In this document: positions 63,873-64,000 of the stretch, piece after piece
Numbering within the stretch: the stretch's first letter is position 1
Layout of the letters: each line of letters starts with the position of its first letter
Source: an uncultured Lachnospiraceae bacterium
GTDB taxonomy: Bacteria > Bacillota > Clostridia > Lachnospirales > Lachnospiraceae
Direction: 5' to 3'
NCBI GenBank assembly: GCA_945913255.1
Contig: CAMEDC010000001.1
Coordinates: 124,001-188,000, forward strand
DNA length: 64,000 nucleotides
The notes under the pieces: generated by a model
Told to the model about the DNA's origin: nothing
Seen by the model: only the letters and a program-made list of their open reading frames with translations
Databases searched by the model: none
Made by a program: the position numbers and the translations under genes

Positions 63873-64000
63873 CTACTCCAGAACATCAAAAGCCTCTCCG
63901 CAAGCCCAGGGGCTTCCCACATCACATCTTCCATGGTGATACTTACGGGAAATCACTTCCCCCTGCGTCTCACCCTGTCCTTCTACCACATTTACCTTAA
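63873..64000 (-). CDS. 3' end of an unrecognised CDS entering the window
   Basis: On the minus strand an open frame runs from the window edge to a TAG at 63873-63875 and encodes 41 residues, including EVISRKYHHGRCDVGSPWAC and ending GEAFDVLE. It precedes the exporter gene by 32 bases in the same direction and is probably co-transcribed. The two cysteines and two histidines could bind metal. Too short to identify. Confidence 0.55.
   Translation of the reverse strand, partial: KVNVVEGQGETQGEVISRKYHHGRCDVGSPWACGEAFDVLE

Overview
The window looks like a chromosomal segment of a low-to-mid GC gut clostridium, most likely family Lachnospiraceae. Pointers are the uvrC-hprK-glucokinase-murB-rapZ-whiA-crh block, archaeal-type ProS under a T-box, LplB/LplC-type sugar uptake without its own ATPase, and GH95/GH43 enzymes. 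This placement is inferred from gene content and order; no rRNA or tRNA gene was seen. No CRISPR array, insertion sequence or prophage was found.

Layout. 1-2668: the edge of an unknown gene, a decayed GNAT acetyltransferase, then an arsenic operon (arsR, ArsP-type permease, small thioredoxin-like protein, arsC) behind a palindromic operator. 2755-4465: glycerate kinase and a family-6 DNA glycosylase. 4863-12513: nitrogen acquisition, with an ammonium channel fused to its own P-II protein, cyanase, a formate/nitrite-family channel and an AGCS amino-acid symporter. Three of the promoters here run straight into an intrinsic terminator. Unrelated small genes (GNAT protein, cyclophilin, membrane protein) lie among them.

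12617-21782 (minus strand) is the most unusual part: seven co-directional genes. They encode an RNase HIII-like enzyme, a 1611-residue protein joining a ClpA-like AAA+, a receiver-like domain, a soluble FtsH-like AAA+/M41 protease, an RNase H1-type hybrid-binding domain and a DarT-like C-terminus, then a small unknown protein, an Hsp70 lobe-II-like protein, a soluble FliG-like protein, an RNA polymerase alpha-CTD-like protein and another small unknown. The parts suggest surveillance of RNA:DNA hybrids or transcription complexes coupled to unfolding and proteolysis, possibly a defence or stress system. I know of no described system with this composition.

21893-32173 (minus) is a carbohydrate-use locus: two LplB/LplC-type permeases, a solute-binding lipoprotein, GH95, a membrane-anchored AraC-type regulator and an ankyrin-GH43 fusion. 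32338-33366 holds a small lipoprotein and a frameshifted RCC1-repeat remnant. 33558-42513 is core metabolism and carbon control: aldolase, lipid kinase, a Crh-like HPr with its histidine replaced, WhiA, RapZ, MurB, ROK glucokinase, HPr kinase and UvrC. 42564-48548 encodes a cell-wall amidase lipoprotein, an ABC-2 transporter and a zinc-ribbon membrane protein whose frame is cut by one in-frame TAG. 48752-64000 is housekeeping: FtsH, DUF1846 protein, CTP synthase with an attenuator-like leader, YitT, thioredoxin, TrmB, a D,D-carboxypeptidase, a DEDDh exonuclease, an esterase, ProS with T-box, an aldose epimerase, an aromatic-acid-exporter-like protein and the 3' end of an unrecognised gene.
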